Assembly: GCF_001650495.1 (NCBI RefSeq)
Contig: NZ_LWCS01000021.1
Location: 232,427-296,426 of the forward strand
Length of the DNA: 64,000 bases
Direction: 5' to 3'
Source of the DNA: Mycolicibacterium iranicum
Lineage (GTDB): Bacteria > Actinomycetota > Actinomycetes > Mycobacteriales > Mycobacteriaceae
Part shown: positions 19,263-30,006 of the stretch, piece by piece
Position numbering within the stretch: position 1 is the stretch's first letter
How the letters are laid out: every line of letters starts with the position of its first letter
The notes under the pieces: model-generated
Seen by the model: only the letters and a program-made list of their open reading frames with translations
Database searches by the model: none
What the model was told of the DNA's origin: nothing
Made by a program: the position numbers and the translations under genes

Positions 19263-19710
19263 ATGGTGCAGCATCACACGAAAGATAAAGGGGACGTCGG
19301 CGTCGCCAAGGCCCATGCAGACCTTGCAAACAAAGGCTTTACGGTTCTGTTCCCCGCGACAGAGCACGCTCCGTTCGATCTCGTTGCCTACCCAGCCGGT
19401 GATTTTCACCGTCTGCAGGTGAAATACCGGTCGGCGCGGGCCGGAGCGATCACTGTCAAATTCCGGTCAATATGGGCCGATCGCAACGGCACCCATGCAA
19501 CGCGCATGGACAAAAACTCTGGTGTGCATTTACTGTCCAGATACTGATGCCTGCTATTACGTCAACCCGTCCGCGCACGGCTTCGGGGTAACGCTGAGAA
19601 TTACTCCGAGCAAGAATCGGCAGCAGGTGGGAGTATTCGATGCTGCTGCATTTCGTGAATTGCGGCCCCGGAAGTCCGCTGACCCGCTGAGTAAGCACCA
19701 CGCCCGATGA
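19263..19710 (+). pseudogene. PD-(D/E)XK endonuclease-like gene (group I intron endonuclease type), frameshifted
   Basis: The first frame (19263-19547) encodes a start typical of PDDEXK_5 proteins (HTKDKGDVGVAKAHADLANK), then TEHAPFDLVAY and LQVKYRSARAG, where the nuclease Asp and QxK core sit. It then runs to a stop in SGVHLLSRY. The next frame supplies the expected continuation (VCIYCPDTDACYYV, then a strand and helix region) up to 19710. Removing one A from the A5 run at 19512-19516 joins the two into about 148 residues. This is either a true frameshift mutation or a sequencing error. It is preceded by tRNA-Arg and is less GC-rich than its neighbours, suggesting acquired DNA. Confidence 0.72.
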
Positions 19711-19803
19711 TGTGCGGCCGACCTCATGCTGAGTATCACGATGCTGTGGCAACAGCGACTAAAGCCGCTCCGCGGCTGACGGGCGCCGACTAGTTTGGTG
19801 CGC

Positions 19804-21291
19804 ATGAGTAATGCGCCGGACTTGGACGCGGCCGGACTGCCGGAGGAACTCAGCCCGCTCGACCAGATCCTGCACCGTGGCGAAGCCAATCCACGCACCC
19901 GCTCGGGCATCATGACCGTCGAGCTTCTCGACACCACCCCCGAGTGGGACAGGTTCCGCACCCGCTTCGAACATGCCTCGCGCAAGGTGCTGCGGCTGCG
20001 GCAGAAGGTCGTCACGCCCACGCTTCCGACCGCGGCTCCGCGGTGGGTGGTGGATCCAGACTTCAACCTCGACTTCCACTTGCGTCGCGTGCGCGCACCG
20101 GAGCCCGGCACGTTCCGCCAGGTGATGGATCTCGCCGAGATCGCCGCGCAGTCGCCCCTCGACATCTCCCGGCCGCTGTGGACGGCCACCCTCATCGAGG
20201 GGGTGGAGAACGGCCAGGCCGCGTTGATGGTTCACCTGAGCCATGCCGTCACCGACGGGGTCGGCGGCGTCGAGATGTTCGCCAACCTGTACGACCTCGA
20301 ACGCGATCCGCCGGCGCAGGCGGCGCCGCCGCTACCGGTTCCCACGGACTTGTCGCCGAACGATCTGATGCGCCGCGGGCTCAACCGTCTGCCCGGCACC
20401 ATCGTCGGCAACATGCGCAACGTAGTCGTCGGTGCCGTCAAAGGTGTCGGTCATGTCGTACGCGACCCGATGAACCGGCTGGGCAGCGCCTTCGACTACG
20501 CGATGTCGGGGGTTCGTGTGGTGGGCCCGGTCGCCGACCCGTCGCCGATCCTGCGGCGGCGCAGTCTGTCGTCTCGCAGTGAGGCCATCGACATCGAGTT
20601 CGGCGATCTGCACCGGGCCTCGAAGGCAGCGGGGGGCTCCATCAACGATGCCTACCTCGCCGGTCTGTGCGGCGCGTTGCGGCTCTACCACCAGGCCAAG
20701 GGGGTGCCCGTCGACACGCTGCCGATGGCCGTCCCGGTGAATCTGCGTTCCGACGACGACCCCGCCGGGGGCAACCGTTTCGCCGGGGTCAACCTCGCGG
20801 CCCCCATCGGACTGTCCGATCCCGAGGCCCGCATCCAGAACGTCCGCTCGCAGATGACCAGCAAGCGCGACGAACGCGCCCTCGACATGGTCGGCGCGAT
20901 CGCGCCCGTGGTCAGCCTCCTGCCCGACAGCGTGCTCGAATCGATGGCCGGATCGATCGTCAACGCCGACGTACAGGCAAGCAATGTGCCCGTCTATGCG
21001 GGAGACACGTTCATCGCCGGCGCGAAAGTGTTGCGCCAGTATGGTCTTGGACCGCTGCCCGGCGTCGCGATGATGGTGGTGCTGGTCTCGCGGTCGGGCT
21101 ACTGCACGATCACCGCCCGCTACGATCGGGCGTCCATCACCGATCCGGATCTGTTCGCACAGTGCCTGCTCGCCGGATTCGACGAGGTTCTCGCCCTCGG
21201 TGGCGACGGGCGGGCGACACCCGCGACATTCACCGAAAATGTGGAATCCCTGGAGCGCACAGTGGATCTGAACGGAAGTGGCCAGCAGTGA
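19804..21291 (+). CDS. wax ester synthase/diacylglycerol acyltransferase (WS/DGAT), Rv2484c-like
   Basis: The 495-residue protein is of the bacterial WS/DGAT family that makes triacylglycerol and wax esters from acyl-CoA. The active-site motif at residues 146-152 reads SHAVTDG: the second, catalytic His147 and the DG are present, but the usual first His is Ser146. The PLW segment (SRPLWTATLIEG) and the C-terminal domain region (NVPVYAGDTFIAGAKVLRQY) are typical. ATG 19804 is taken. Its TGA overlaps the GTG of the HAD-acyltransferase gene, opening a three-gene lipid acyltransferase operon in the order of Rv2484c-2483c-2482c. Confidence 0.88.
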   Translation: MSNAPDLDAAGLPEELSPLDQILHRGEANPRTRSGIMTVELLDTTPEWDRFRTRFEHASRKVLRLRQKVVTPTLPTAAPRWVVDPDFNLDFHLRRVRAPEPGTFRQVMDLAEIAAQSPLDISRPLWTATLIEGVENGQAALMVHLSHAVTDGVGGVEMFANLYDLERDPPAQAAPPLPVPTDLSPNDLMRRGLNRLPGTIVGNMRNVVVGAVKGVGHVVRDPMNRLGSAFDYAMSGVRVVGPVADPSPILRRRSLSSRSEAIDIEFGDLHRASKAAGGSINDAYLAGLCGALRLYHQAKGVPVDTLPMAVPVNLRSDDDPAGGNRFAGVNLAAPIGLSDPEARIQNVRSQMTSKRDERALDMVGAIAPVVSLLPDSVLESMAGSIVNADVQASNVPVYAGDTFIAGAKVLRQYGLGPLPGVAMMVVLVSRSGYCTITARYDRASITDPDLFAQCLLAGFDEVLALGGDGRATPATFTENVESLERTVDLNGSGQQ

Positions 21292-22847
21292 CGACACCGG
21301 GCAGCGGGGAAATGCGCCTCCCAGGATCGGTCGCCGAAGTGCGGGCAAGCGAAAGCGGGCCGCATGTAGGGGCGTTCTTCGACCTCGACGGGACGCTCGT
21401 CGCCGGCTTCACCGGCGTGATCATGACGCAGGACCGTTTGCGGCGCAGGCAGATGTCGGCGGGTGAATTCATCGGCATGGTGCAGGCCGGCCTGAACCAC
21501 CAGCTGGGCCGGTCCGAATTCGAGGACCTTATCGGTAAGGGTGCCCGCATGCTGCGCGGCAGCTCGGTCGATGACGTCGACGAGCTCGCCGAACGGCTCT
21601 TCGTCCAGAAGGTCGTCGGCAGGATCTATCCCGAGATGCGCGAGCTCGTTCGTGCGCACATGGCGCGCGGCCACACCGTCGTGCTCAGCTCGTCGGCGTT
21701 GACCGTGCAAGTGGAGCCTGTGGCCCGCTTCCTGGGAATCAACAACGTCCTGAGCAACAAGTTCGAGACCGACGACGACGGTCTGATCACCGGCGAAGTT
21801 CAGCGCCCGATCATCTGGGGTCCTGGAAAGGCAAGGGCCGTACAAGAATTCGCGTCCGCGAATGGCATCGACCTTTCGAAGAGCTACTTCTACGCCGACG
21901 GCGACGAGGATGTCGCCCTGATGTACCTTGTCGGGAACCCGCGCCCCACCAATCCCGCGGGCAAGATGGCGGCCGTCGCCGCGAAACGAGGCTGGCCGAT
22001 CCTGCGGTTCTCCAGCCGCAGCGGTGCGAGCCCCGCTTCGCAGCTGCGCACCGTCGCGGGCATCGCGAGCATGGTGCCGATCGCGGCCGGTGCCCTCGGT
22101 GTGGGATTGCTGACTCGCAACAGGCGCACGGGCGTCAACTTCTTCACCTCGACCTTCGGCCGGACACTGCTCGACATCGTGGGCATCGACCTGCAGGTCG
22201 TCGGCCGCGAGAACCTGACCGCTCAGCGGCCCGCCGTCTTCATCTTCAATCACCGCAACCAGGCCGATCCCCTCATCGCCGGCCGCCTCGTCAGCGACAA
22301 CTTCACCTCGGTGGGTAAGAAGGAGCTCGAGAACGATCCGATCGTCGGCACCCTGGGCAAGATCATGGACGCCGCGTTCATCGACCGAGACGATCCACAG
22401 AAGGCCATCGAGGGGCTGAAGAAGGTTGAAGACCTTGCACGCAAAGGGCTTTCAATTCTCATTGCGCCCGAGGGCACACGTTTGGACACCACTGAGGTGG
22501 GGGCCTTCAAGAAGGGGCCGTTCCGGATCGCGATGTCGGTGGGAATTCCCGTCGTGCCGATCGTCATCCGCAATGCCGAGGTGATCGCCGCCCGCGATTC
22601 CAGCACGTTCAACCCAGGAGCCGTGGATGTCGCTGTCTACCCGCCAATCTCGGTGGACGACTGGACCCACGACAACCTTCCTGAGCGCATCGAGGAGATC
22701 CGTCAGCTCTACCTCGACACGTTGAAGGAGTGGCCGCATGGCGAACTGAAACTGCCCGACCTCTACACGCGCGCCAAACCTGCCAAGAAGGCGGCCAAGC
22801 GTAAGGCGCCCGCCAAGAAGTCCGCCGCACCCAAGGGGCGGCCGTGA
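21288..22847 (+). CDS. plsC: bifunctional HAD-IB phosphatase-like / 1-acylglycerol-3-phosphate acyltransferase (Rv2483c-like)
   Basis: The product has 519 residues from GTG 21288, which overlaps the previous stop (ATG 21312 is a possible alternative). The N-terminal HAD domain has FFDLDGTL (Asp32 and Asp34), a threonine/serine motif in [11 protein letters not shown], and an acidic motif around [13 protein letters not shown]. The C-terminal acyltransferase domain has HRNQAD (His322-Asp327) and APEGTR, the PlsC motifs. The tail is a Lys/Ala/Pro-rich extension. It likely makes phosphatidic acid from the PlsB2 product; the HAD partner activity is uncertain. It overlaps plsB2 by four bases. Confidence 0.87.
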   Translation: MTTPGSGEMRLPGSVAEVRASESGPHVGAFFDLDGTLVAGFTGVIMTQDRLRRRQMSAGEFIGMVQAGLNHQLGRSEFEDLIGKGARMLRGSSVDDVDELAERLFVQKVVGRIYPEMRELVRAHMARGHTVVLSSSALTVQVEPVARFLGINNVLSNKFETDDDGLITGEVQRPIIWGPGKARAVQEFASANGIDLSKSYFYADGDEDVALMYLVGNPRPTNPAGKMAAVAAKRGWPILRFSSRSGASPASQLRTVAGIASMVPIAAGALGVGLLTRNRRTGVNFFTSTFGRTLLDIVGIDLQVVGRENLTAQRPAVFIFNHRNQADPLIAGRLVSDNFTSVGKKELENDPIVGTLGKIMDAAFIDRDDPQKAIEGLKKVEDLARKGLSILIAPEGTRLDTTEVGAFKKGPFRIAMSVGIPVVPIVIRNAEVIAARDSSTFNPGAVDVAVYPPISVDDWTHDNLPERIEEIRQLYLDTLKEWPHGELKLPDLYTRAKPAKKAAKRKAPAKKSAAPKGRP

Positions 22848-25222
22848 AGATCCGCGCCGACGACATCGCGGCCTACACCGCCGTCGGTGACACCCTGGTC
22901 CTAGCGGCAGTGTCCTCACCTGCCGAGGAGGCGCTGCTCAACGACTGGTTGGAAGGTCAACGCCGCGCGCACCCCGATTCGACAATCGAGGTGCTCAGGC
23001 TGCCCGCCGACGACGACCCGCCACCGGCCACGCTCGCCCGGCTCGTCCAGCTGCTGGAGGCCGACCAGGATCGGTCCGTCGTCCCGGTCAGGGTGTTCTG
23101 GGTCCCCGGCGGTCTTCCGACCCGTTCCAAGGTGGTGGCGCTGATCTCCGGCCGCGACACCTACCGTCCGCCGAAAGTGTTGCAGCACAGCATCCTCAAG
23201 CGTGATCCGTCCCGGGCCCGCGTCGTCGCGGGCGAACCGGCCAAAGTCTCAGAGCTGCATCAGCGCTGGAGCGAGGCCACGGTCGCCGAGAACCCCAGGG
23301 AATTCGCGCGATTCGTGATCCGTCGGGCGATCCTGGCCATCGAACGTGTCGAACTGCGCCTGCTCGGTCCGGAATACAAGTCACCGCAGCTGATCAAGCC
23401 GGAAGTGCTGGCGTCGGCCCGGTTCCGGGAGGGGCTGGAGAAGATCCCGGGCGCGACCGTCGAACAAGCGGGCGAGATGCTCGACGAACTCAGCACCGGC
23501 TGGAGCCGGTTCTCGGTCGACCTGATCGCGTCGCTGGGCCGCGCGATCTTCAGCCGCGGATTCGACCCCAACATCGATTACGACCGGGCCGAGGTCGAGG
23601 TCATGCGCCACGCGCTGGAAACCCATCCCGCCGTGCTGCTGTTCTCCCACCGGTCCTACCTCGACGGCGCGATCGTGCCCGTCGCGATGCAGGAGAACCG
23701 ACTCCCGCCGGTCCACACCTTCGCAGGCATCAATCTGTCGTTCGGGTTCATGGGCCCACTCATGCGGCGCTCTGGTGTTATCTTCCTGCGCCGCAAGCTC
23801 GACGACCCCCTGTACAAGTTCGTGCTCCGCCAGTTCGTCGGCTACATCGTCGAGAAACGGTTCAATTTGTCCTGGGCAATCGAGGGAACACGGTCGCGCA
23901 CCGGAAAGATGTTGCCGCCCAAGCTCGGTCTGCTCGCCTACGTCGCCGATGCGTATCTCGACGGGCGCAGCGACGACATCTTGCTGCAGCCCGTGTCGAT
24001 CAGCTTCGACCAGCTGCACGAAACCGCCGAGTATGCGCGTTACGCCCGCGGCGGCGAGAAGACTCCCGAGGGGCTGTCATGGCTCGTCAATTACATCCGG
24101 GCGCAAGGGGAGCGCAACTACGGCAAGATCTATGTGCGTTTCCCCGAAGCGGTGTCGATGCGCGAGTACCTCGGTGAACCACACGGTCCGATGACGACCG
24201 ACGAGTCCGCGAAGCGTCTCGCGATGCAGAAGATGGCGTTCGAGGTGGCGTGGCGCATCCTTCAGGTCACGCCGGTCAACGCGACGGCACTGGTGTCGGC
24301 GCTGCTGCTCAGCACCCGCGGGGTCGCGCTGACGCTGGACCAGTTGCACCACACGCTGCAGGACTCGTTGGACTATCTCGAGCGCAAGCAGACCCCGATG
24401 ACCAACAGCGCGTTGCGGTTGCGCACCCCTGACGGCGTGCGGGTGGCGGTCGACGCCCTGTCCAATGGACACCCGGTGACGCGCATCGACGGCGGCACCG
24501 AGCCCGTCTGGTACATCGCGCCGCAGGACGAGTTGGAGGCCTCCTTCTACCGGAATTCGCTCATCGACGCGTTCCTGGAGACCTCGCTTGTCGAGTTGGC
24601 TCTGGCCTATGCCTCGCGGGCCGAGTCGGATCGCCTCGAGGCGTTCTGGGCCCAGGTGATGCGACTACGTGATCTGTTGAAGTTCGACTTCTACTTCGCT
24701 GACTCCGCGGCGTTCCGGCAGCACGTGGCGGAGGAGATGTCGTGGTATCCCCGCACGCGAGAAGGGGAACCGGCAGAGGCCTGGGAGCGCCACGTCGAGG
24801 CCGGTGGCGAGCGGATCGACGCGTTGCTGCGGTCGAAGCGGCCGACGATCGCCGGGCCGCTGCTGCGGCCGTTCTTCGAGGCGTATCAGATCGTCGCCGA
24901 CGTGCTGCTCGATGCGCCGGCGGAGATCTCGGAGAAGGACCTGACCACCAAGGCGCTCGGCCTGGGTCAGCAGTACGTGGCCCAGGGGCGGGTGCAGAGC
25001 AACGAGTCGGTGTCCGCGTTGCTGTTCGCTACCGCCCGGCAGGTCGCCATCGACCAGAAATTGCTCGTGCCTGCCGCCGATCTGGGCGAGCGCAGGCGGG
25101 CGTTCCGCAACGAACTGCGCGGCATCCTGACCGACATGGACAAGGTCGACGCGTATTCGCGGCAGCAGTTCGTCGAGCGGGAGCGCAGCCGCAGACAACT
25201 GCGCAACGCACCTGTGTCGTAG
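22844..25222 (+). CDS. plsB2: glycerol-3-phosphate 1-O-acyltransferase PlsB2
   Basis: This 792-residue enzyme is close to the usual PlsB length. The acyltransferase block contains [11 protein letters not shown] with the HX4D motif at His269-Asp274, then GVIFLRRK and [18 protein letters not shown], the glycerol-3-phosphate binding blocks of the family. It acylates position 1 of glycerol-3-phosphate, the first committed step of phospholipid and triacylglycerol synthesis, at the membrane. GTG 22844 overlaps the end of the HAD-PlsC gene, which performs the following step. The C-terminal 250 residues are helical and family-specific. Confidence 0.9.
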   Translation: MKIRADDIAAYTAVGDTLVLAAVSSPAEEALLNDWLEGQRRAHPDSTIEVLRLPADDDPPPATLARLVQLLEADQDRSVVPVRVFWVPGGLPTRSKVVALISGRDTYRPPKVLQHSILKRDPSRARVVAGEPAKVSELHQRWSEATVAENPREFARFVIRRAILAIERVELRLLGPEYKSPQLIKPEVLASARFREGLEKIPGATVEQAGEMLDELSTGWSRFSVDLIASLGRAIFSRGFDPNIDYDRAEVEVMRHALETHPAVLLFSHRSYLDGAIVPVAMQENRLPPVHTFAGINLSFGFMGPLMRRSGVIFLRRKLDDPLYKFVLRQFVGYIVEKRFNLSWAIEGTRSRTGKMLPPKLGLLAYVADAYLDGRSDDILLQPVSISFDQLHETAEYARYARGGEKTPEGLSWLVNYIRAQGERNYGKIYVRFPEAVSMREYLGEPHGPMTTDESAKRLAMQKMAFEVAWRILQVTPVNATALVSALLLSTRGVALTLDQLHHTLQDSLDYLERKQTPMTNSALRLRTPDGVRVAVDALSNGHPVTRIDGGTEPVWYIAPQDELEASFYRNSLIDAFLETSLVELALAYASRAESDRLEAFWAQVMRLRDLLKFDFYFADSAAFRQHVAEEMSWYPRTREGEPAEAWERHVEAGGERIDALLRSKRPTIAGPLLRPFFEAYQIVADVLLDAPAEISEKDLTTKALGLGQQYVAQGRVQSNESVSALLFATARQVAIDQKLLVPAADLGERRRAFRNELRGILTDMDKVDAYSRQQFVERERSRRQLRNAPVS

Positions 25223-25253
25223 ATCGCGTTCGACATGGTCATACGCTGGCTCC

Positions 25254-27284
25254 ATGGCCTCGTCCGATCAGCTGCCGGCGCGCGCCGCACCGTCTGGCAT
25301 GCGCACCGCGCCGGTGTGGTCGGTGTTCTACGGGGTGGCGCTGCTGGCCGGGGTGACGGCGGCAGCTTTGTCTGCGCTGTCGCTGACCGATGCACTGACG
25401 GCGACGGGTCTGCCCGACCCCGGCCCTACGACCACCTACGGTTTGCCGTTCGTGGAGGCAGCCGGGGAGATCGCCGCCGTGACGGCCGTGGGGTCGTTCT
25501 TGTTTGCGGCTTTCCTTGTGCCACCCCAGAAGAATCAGGTTCTCGACGCTGCCGGATACCGTGCGCTGCGCATGGGAACGGTCGCCTCGGGCATCTGGGC
25601 GGTCTGTGCCGTGCTGATGGTGCCGCTGACGGTGTCCGATGTCAGCGGGCAGCCTTTGTCGACGCGGCTGAGCTTCGCCGACATCTGGTCGGTGGCAGAT
25701 CTGATCGAGATTGCCGGCGCCTGGCGGTGGACGGCCCTGTTCGCCATCCTGATCACTGTCGTCAGCATCCCTGTGCTGCGCTGGTCGTGGACGCCGCTGC
25801 TGTTCGCGGGATCTCTGTTGACGCTGGTGCCGCTCGGGCTGACGGGGCATTCGTCGGCCGGCGGCTCTCATGACATCGGCACCAACAGCCTGCTGATCCA
25901 TCTGATCGCCGGGGCGCTGTGGGCCGGTGGCCTGCTCGCGCTACTGGTGCATGCGCTCAGAGGTGGCGAGTACGCCGACCTGGCGGCGCGTCGATTCTCC
26001 GCCGTCGCACTGTGGTGTTTCGTGGCGATGGCGCTGAGCGGGATCATCAACGCGCTGGTGCGGGTTCGGCTGTCAGACCTGGTGAGCACCACCTACGGCG
26101 CGCTGGTCCTGGTCAAGGTGGCGGCGCTGCTGATGCTGGGCGCCCTGGGCTGGCAGCAGCGGCGTAGGGGAGTGGCCGCTCTGGATAGGGATCCTCAGGC
26201 ACGTGGTGCGCTGATCCGCCTCGCCGTCGTGGAGGCAGTGATCTTCGGGCTGACGTTCGGCGTGGCCGTTGCGCTCGGCCGTACACCCCCGCCGGCCCCG
26301 TTCGACCCGAACCTGTCGATCCCTGCCCTGGAGATCGGCTATGACCTGGCGGGACCACCGACTGCGGCCCGGCTGCTGTTCGACTGGCGCTTCGACCTCA
26401 TCTTCGGCACGGCGGCGATCGTGTTCGCGCTCGTCTACCTCGCTGCGGTGCGCAGGTTGCGACGGCGTGGCGACGCGTGGCCCGCCGGACGGGTGGTGGC
26501 TTGGCTGCTGGGCTGCCTGGTGCTGTTGCTGGCCACGTCGTCAGGCATCGGCCGGTACATGCCCGCGATGTTCAGCATCCACATGGTCGCGCACATGCTG
26601 CTGTCGATGCTGGCGCCGATCCTCCTGGTGCTGGGGGCGCCGGTGACGCTGGCGCTGCGTGCGCTGCCCGCCGCCGGACGCGATGCCCCGCCGGGGCCGC
26701 GGGAGTGGCTGCTGGCCGCTCTGCATTCGCGGGTGTCTAAGGTGCTGACCAACCCGTTTGTCGCCACGGCGTTGTTCATCGTCGGCTTCTACGGTCTGTA
26801 CTTCGGTGGCATCTTCGACGCGTTCGCGGGCAGCCATGCCGCCCATCTCGCGATGAACCTGCATTTCCTGTTGAGCGGATACCTGTTCTATTGGGTGGTC
26901 ATCGGTGTCGACCCCACACCGCGGCCCATTCCGCATCTCGCCAAGCTGGGCATGGTGTTCGCTTCATTGCCGCTACACGCCTTCTTCGGCGTCGTGCTGA
27001 TGGGTACCCAGTCGGTGATCGCCGAGGCGTTCTATCGGTCGCTGCAACTGCCCTGGCACACGGACTTGATGGGCGACCAGCGGCTCGGCGGTGGAATCGC
27101 CTGGGCCGCAGGCGAAGTACCGCTCGTAGTGGTGCTCATCGCGCTTTTCGTGCAGTGGCGCCGCAGTGACGACCGCACCGCCAAGCGGCTCGACCGGGCA
27201 GCCGATCGCGACGAAGACGCCGATCTGGCGGCGTACAACAACATGCTTGCCGAACTTGCGCGCCGCGAGCGGGAACGGCACTGA
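25254..27284 (+). CDS. CopD-CtaG fusion, integral membrane copper/cytochrome oxidase assembly protein
   Basis: The 676-residue polytopic membrane protein joins a CopD-type copper-handling half (N-terminal, with segments such as LIHLIAGALWAGGLLALLVH) and a caa3-type CtaG half (C-terminal, HMVAHMLLSMLAPILLVLGA and LHFLLSGYLFYWVVIG with conserved His residues). About 15 membrane segments are visible. Similar proteins (Rv0102 in M. tuberculosis, from memory) are linked to copper delivery or haem-copper oxidase assembly. It starts at ATG 25254, shortly after plsB2, and ends in a charged cytoplasmic tail. A strong inverted repeat follows. Confidence 0.82.
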   Translation: MASSDQLPARAAPSGMRTAPVWSVFYGVALLAGVTAAALSALSLTDALTATGLPDPGPTTTYGLPFVEAAGEIAAVTAVGSFLFAAFLVPPQKNQVLDAAGYRALRMGTVASGIWAVCAVLMVPLTVSDVSGQPLSTRLSFADIWSVADLIEIAGAWRWTALFAILITVVSIPVLRWSWTPLLFAGSLLTLVPLGLTGHSSAGGSHDIGTNSLLIHLIAGALWAGGLLALLVHALRGGEYADLAARRFSAVALWCFVAMALSGIINALVRVRLSDLVSTTYGALVLVKVAALLMLGALGWQQRRRGVAALDRDPQARGALIRLAVVEAVIFGLTFGVAVALGRTPPPAPFDPNLSIPALEIGYDLAGPPTAARLLFDWRFDLIFGTAAIVFALVYLAAVRRLRRRGDAWPAGRVVAWLLGCLVLLLATSSGIGRYMPAMFSIHMVAHMLLSMLAPILLVLGAPVTLALRALPAAGRDAPPGPREWLLAALHSRVSKVLTNPFVATALFIVGFYGLYFGGIFDAFAGSHAAHLAMNLHFLLSGYLFYWVVIGVDPTPRPIPHLAKLGMVFASLPLHAFFGVVLMGTQSVIAEAFYRSLQLPWHTDLMGDQRLGGGIAWAAGEVPLVVVLIALFVQWRRSDDRTAKRLDRAADRDEDADLAAYNNMLAELARRERERH

Positions 27285-27296
27285 CGATCGGGTCTC

Positions 27297-27343
27297 GTGC
27301 GGCCAGATCGTAAATCGGCCGTTTCGCTGATCTGGCCCCGCAC
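27297..27343. terminator. terminator-like hairpin after the CopD-CtaG gene
   Basis: GTGCGGCCAGATC (27297-27309) pairs with 27329-27343 over 13 bases with a small bulge. It begins 13 bases past the stop of the membrane protein gene. Confidence 0.65.
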
Positions 27344-27579
27344 CTGGGCCCCGCAGCCCTCTCATATTTCCAGATGTTCAGGTATTCAGGTGTTGTGCTA
27401 GCGTGGCTGCACGGGCCGGCCAGGCAACAGCGATGCAGCACATCGAGTCATGGCCGGCCCGCACCATCGACTGGTTCGGTTATCCCCACATCCTTGTTGA
27501 TCCACAGCCCGCGGTCGCGGAAGCTGTGTCCGCGGGGGATATGTCGGCGGGGAAGCGCTCAATGGCGGTGTCATCAACG

Positions 27580-27599
27580 GGTCAGGCAGGTGCCTGACC
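27580..27599. promoter_or_regulatory. perfect palindrome upstream of ssb paralogue
   Basis: GGTCAGGCAGGTGCCTGACC has 9-bp perfect arms and a 2-base centre, 30 bases before the ATG at 27630. There is no T-run behind it, so an operator or a 5'-UTR hairpin is more likely than a terminator. Confidence 0.5.
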
Positions 27600-27629
27600 T
27601 GTAGCCAAGGAAAGAGAAAGGCACCCGCC

Positions 27630-28103
27630 ATGTTCGAGACACCCATCACCATCGTCGGCACCATCGCCACCAAACCCGATCGCCGCTGGGTGGGTGACCA
27701 GGAACTCATCAAGTTCCGCGTCGCCAGCAATTCCCGCCGGCGTACTGCGGACGGCACCTGGGAACCGGGGAACTCGCTGTACGCAACGGTCAACTGCTGG
27801 GGCCGCCTCATCACCGGCGTCGGCGCGGGTCTGGGGAAGGGGGACCCCGTCATCGTTGTTGGAAACGTGTACACCAGCGAATACGAAGACCGCGACGGTA
27901 ACCGCAGGTCATCCCTGGAGATCCGCGCGACCTCCGTCGGCCCGGATTTGGCGCGGTGCATCATCCGCATGGAAAGCCGCAAGCATCCCGAGCCGCTGCA
28001 GCCGAATGCGCAGGCAGGGTCCGGGCCGAGCGAGGACGCCTCGGATGAGGACGGGTCGGAGCTCGTCTCGGAGGTCGAGGAGGTGCTGTCGCTGAGCGCC
28101 TAG
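27630..28103 (+). CDS. ssbB: single-stranded DNA-binding protein paralogue (SsbB, Rv2478c-like)
   Basis: This 157-residue OB-fold protein begins MFETPITIVGTIATKPDRRW and contains KFRVASNSRRR, NSLYATVNCWGRL and GDPVIVVGNVYTSEYEDRDG, the conserved core of bacterial SSB. The C-terminal tail is acidic but ends VEEVLSLSA rather than the DDDIPF tip of the main SSB, so the usual partner-docking tip is absent. This is the second SSB type found in mycobacteria beside ettA. A good AAGGAAAGAGAAAGG ribosome site precedes the ATG, and a perfect palindrome lies just upstream. Confidence 0.88.
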   Translation: MFETPITIVGTIATKPDRRWVGDQELIKFRVASNSRRRTADGTWEPGNSLYATVNCWGRLITGVGAGLGKGDPVIVVGNVYTSEYEDRDGNRRSSLEIRATSVGPDLARCIIRMESRKHPEPLQPNAQAGSGPSEDASDEDGSELVSEVEEVLSLSA

Positions 28104-28112
28104 CGGCCAACA

Positions 28113-28128
28113 GCGCCGATACCGGCGC
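28113..28128. terminator. short GC hairpin after ssbB
   Basis: GCGCCG (28113-28118), a 4-base loop and CGGCGC (28123-28128) form a compact hairpin ten bases past the ssbB stop. No T-run follows. Confidence 0.45.
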
Positions 28129-28214
28129 GCCTAGGATGGTTCCCGACTATCGCGTGGTCCGAACCGATCGCTGCATTCGAGACCCGAGATCTGAGAAAGG
28201 CGACATCTGAGGCT

Positions 28215-29888
<1,674 letters not shown>

Positions 29889-30006
29889 TCTCGTTCTGCG
29901 GACCAGGTAACCGGGTGCGCACGCGAGGAGCAGTCCAGTCCGAGCCCCAGGGCGCCCGGTTGCAGCCAACGACGGCCGGTGCGCACGTGTGAGTCAGGAG
30001 CGGCGA

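Larger units (their letters stand above)
27285..27629. other. 345-bp intergenic region before the ssb paralogue
   Basis: It contains the terminator-like hairpin at 27297-27343, an A/T-rich patch at about 27361-27400 likely to hold a promoter, and the perfect palindrome at 27580-27599. No credible gene is seen; short open frames here lack ribosome sites and coding character. Confidence 0.6.

Noticed and set aside
19495..19710. Independent 71-aa gene after the nuclease fragment
   Set aside because: Its sequence is the expected C-terminal part of the nuclease family; a one-base frameshift explains it better than a separate gene.
27403..27597. 64-codon frame upstream of ssbB
   Set aside because: No ribosome site, unusual composition, and it crosses the regulatory palindrome; treated as intergenic.
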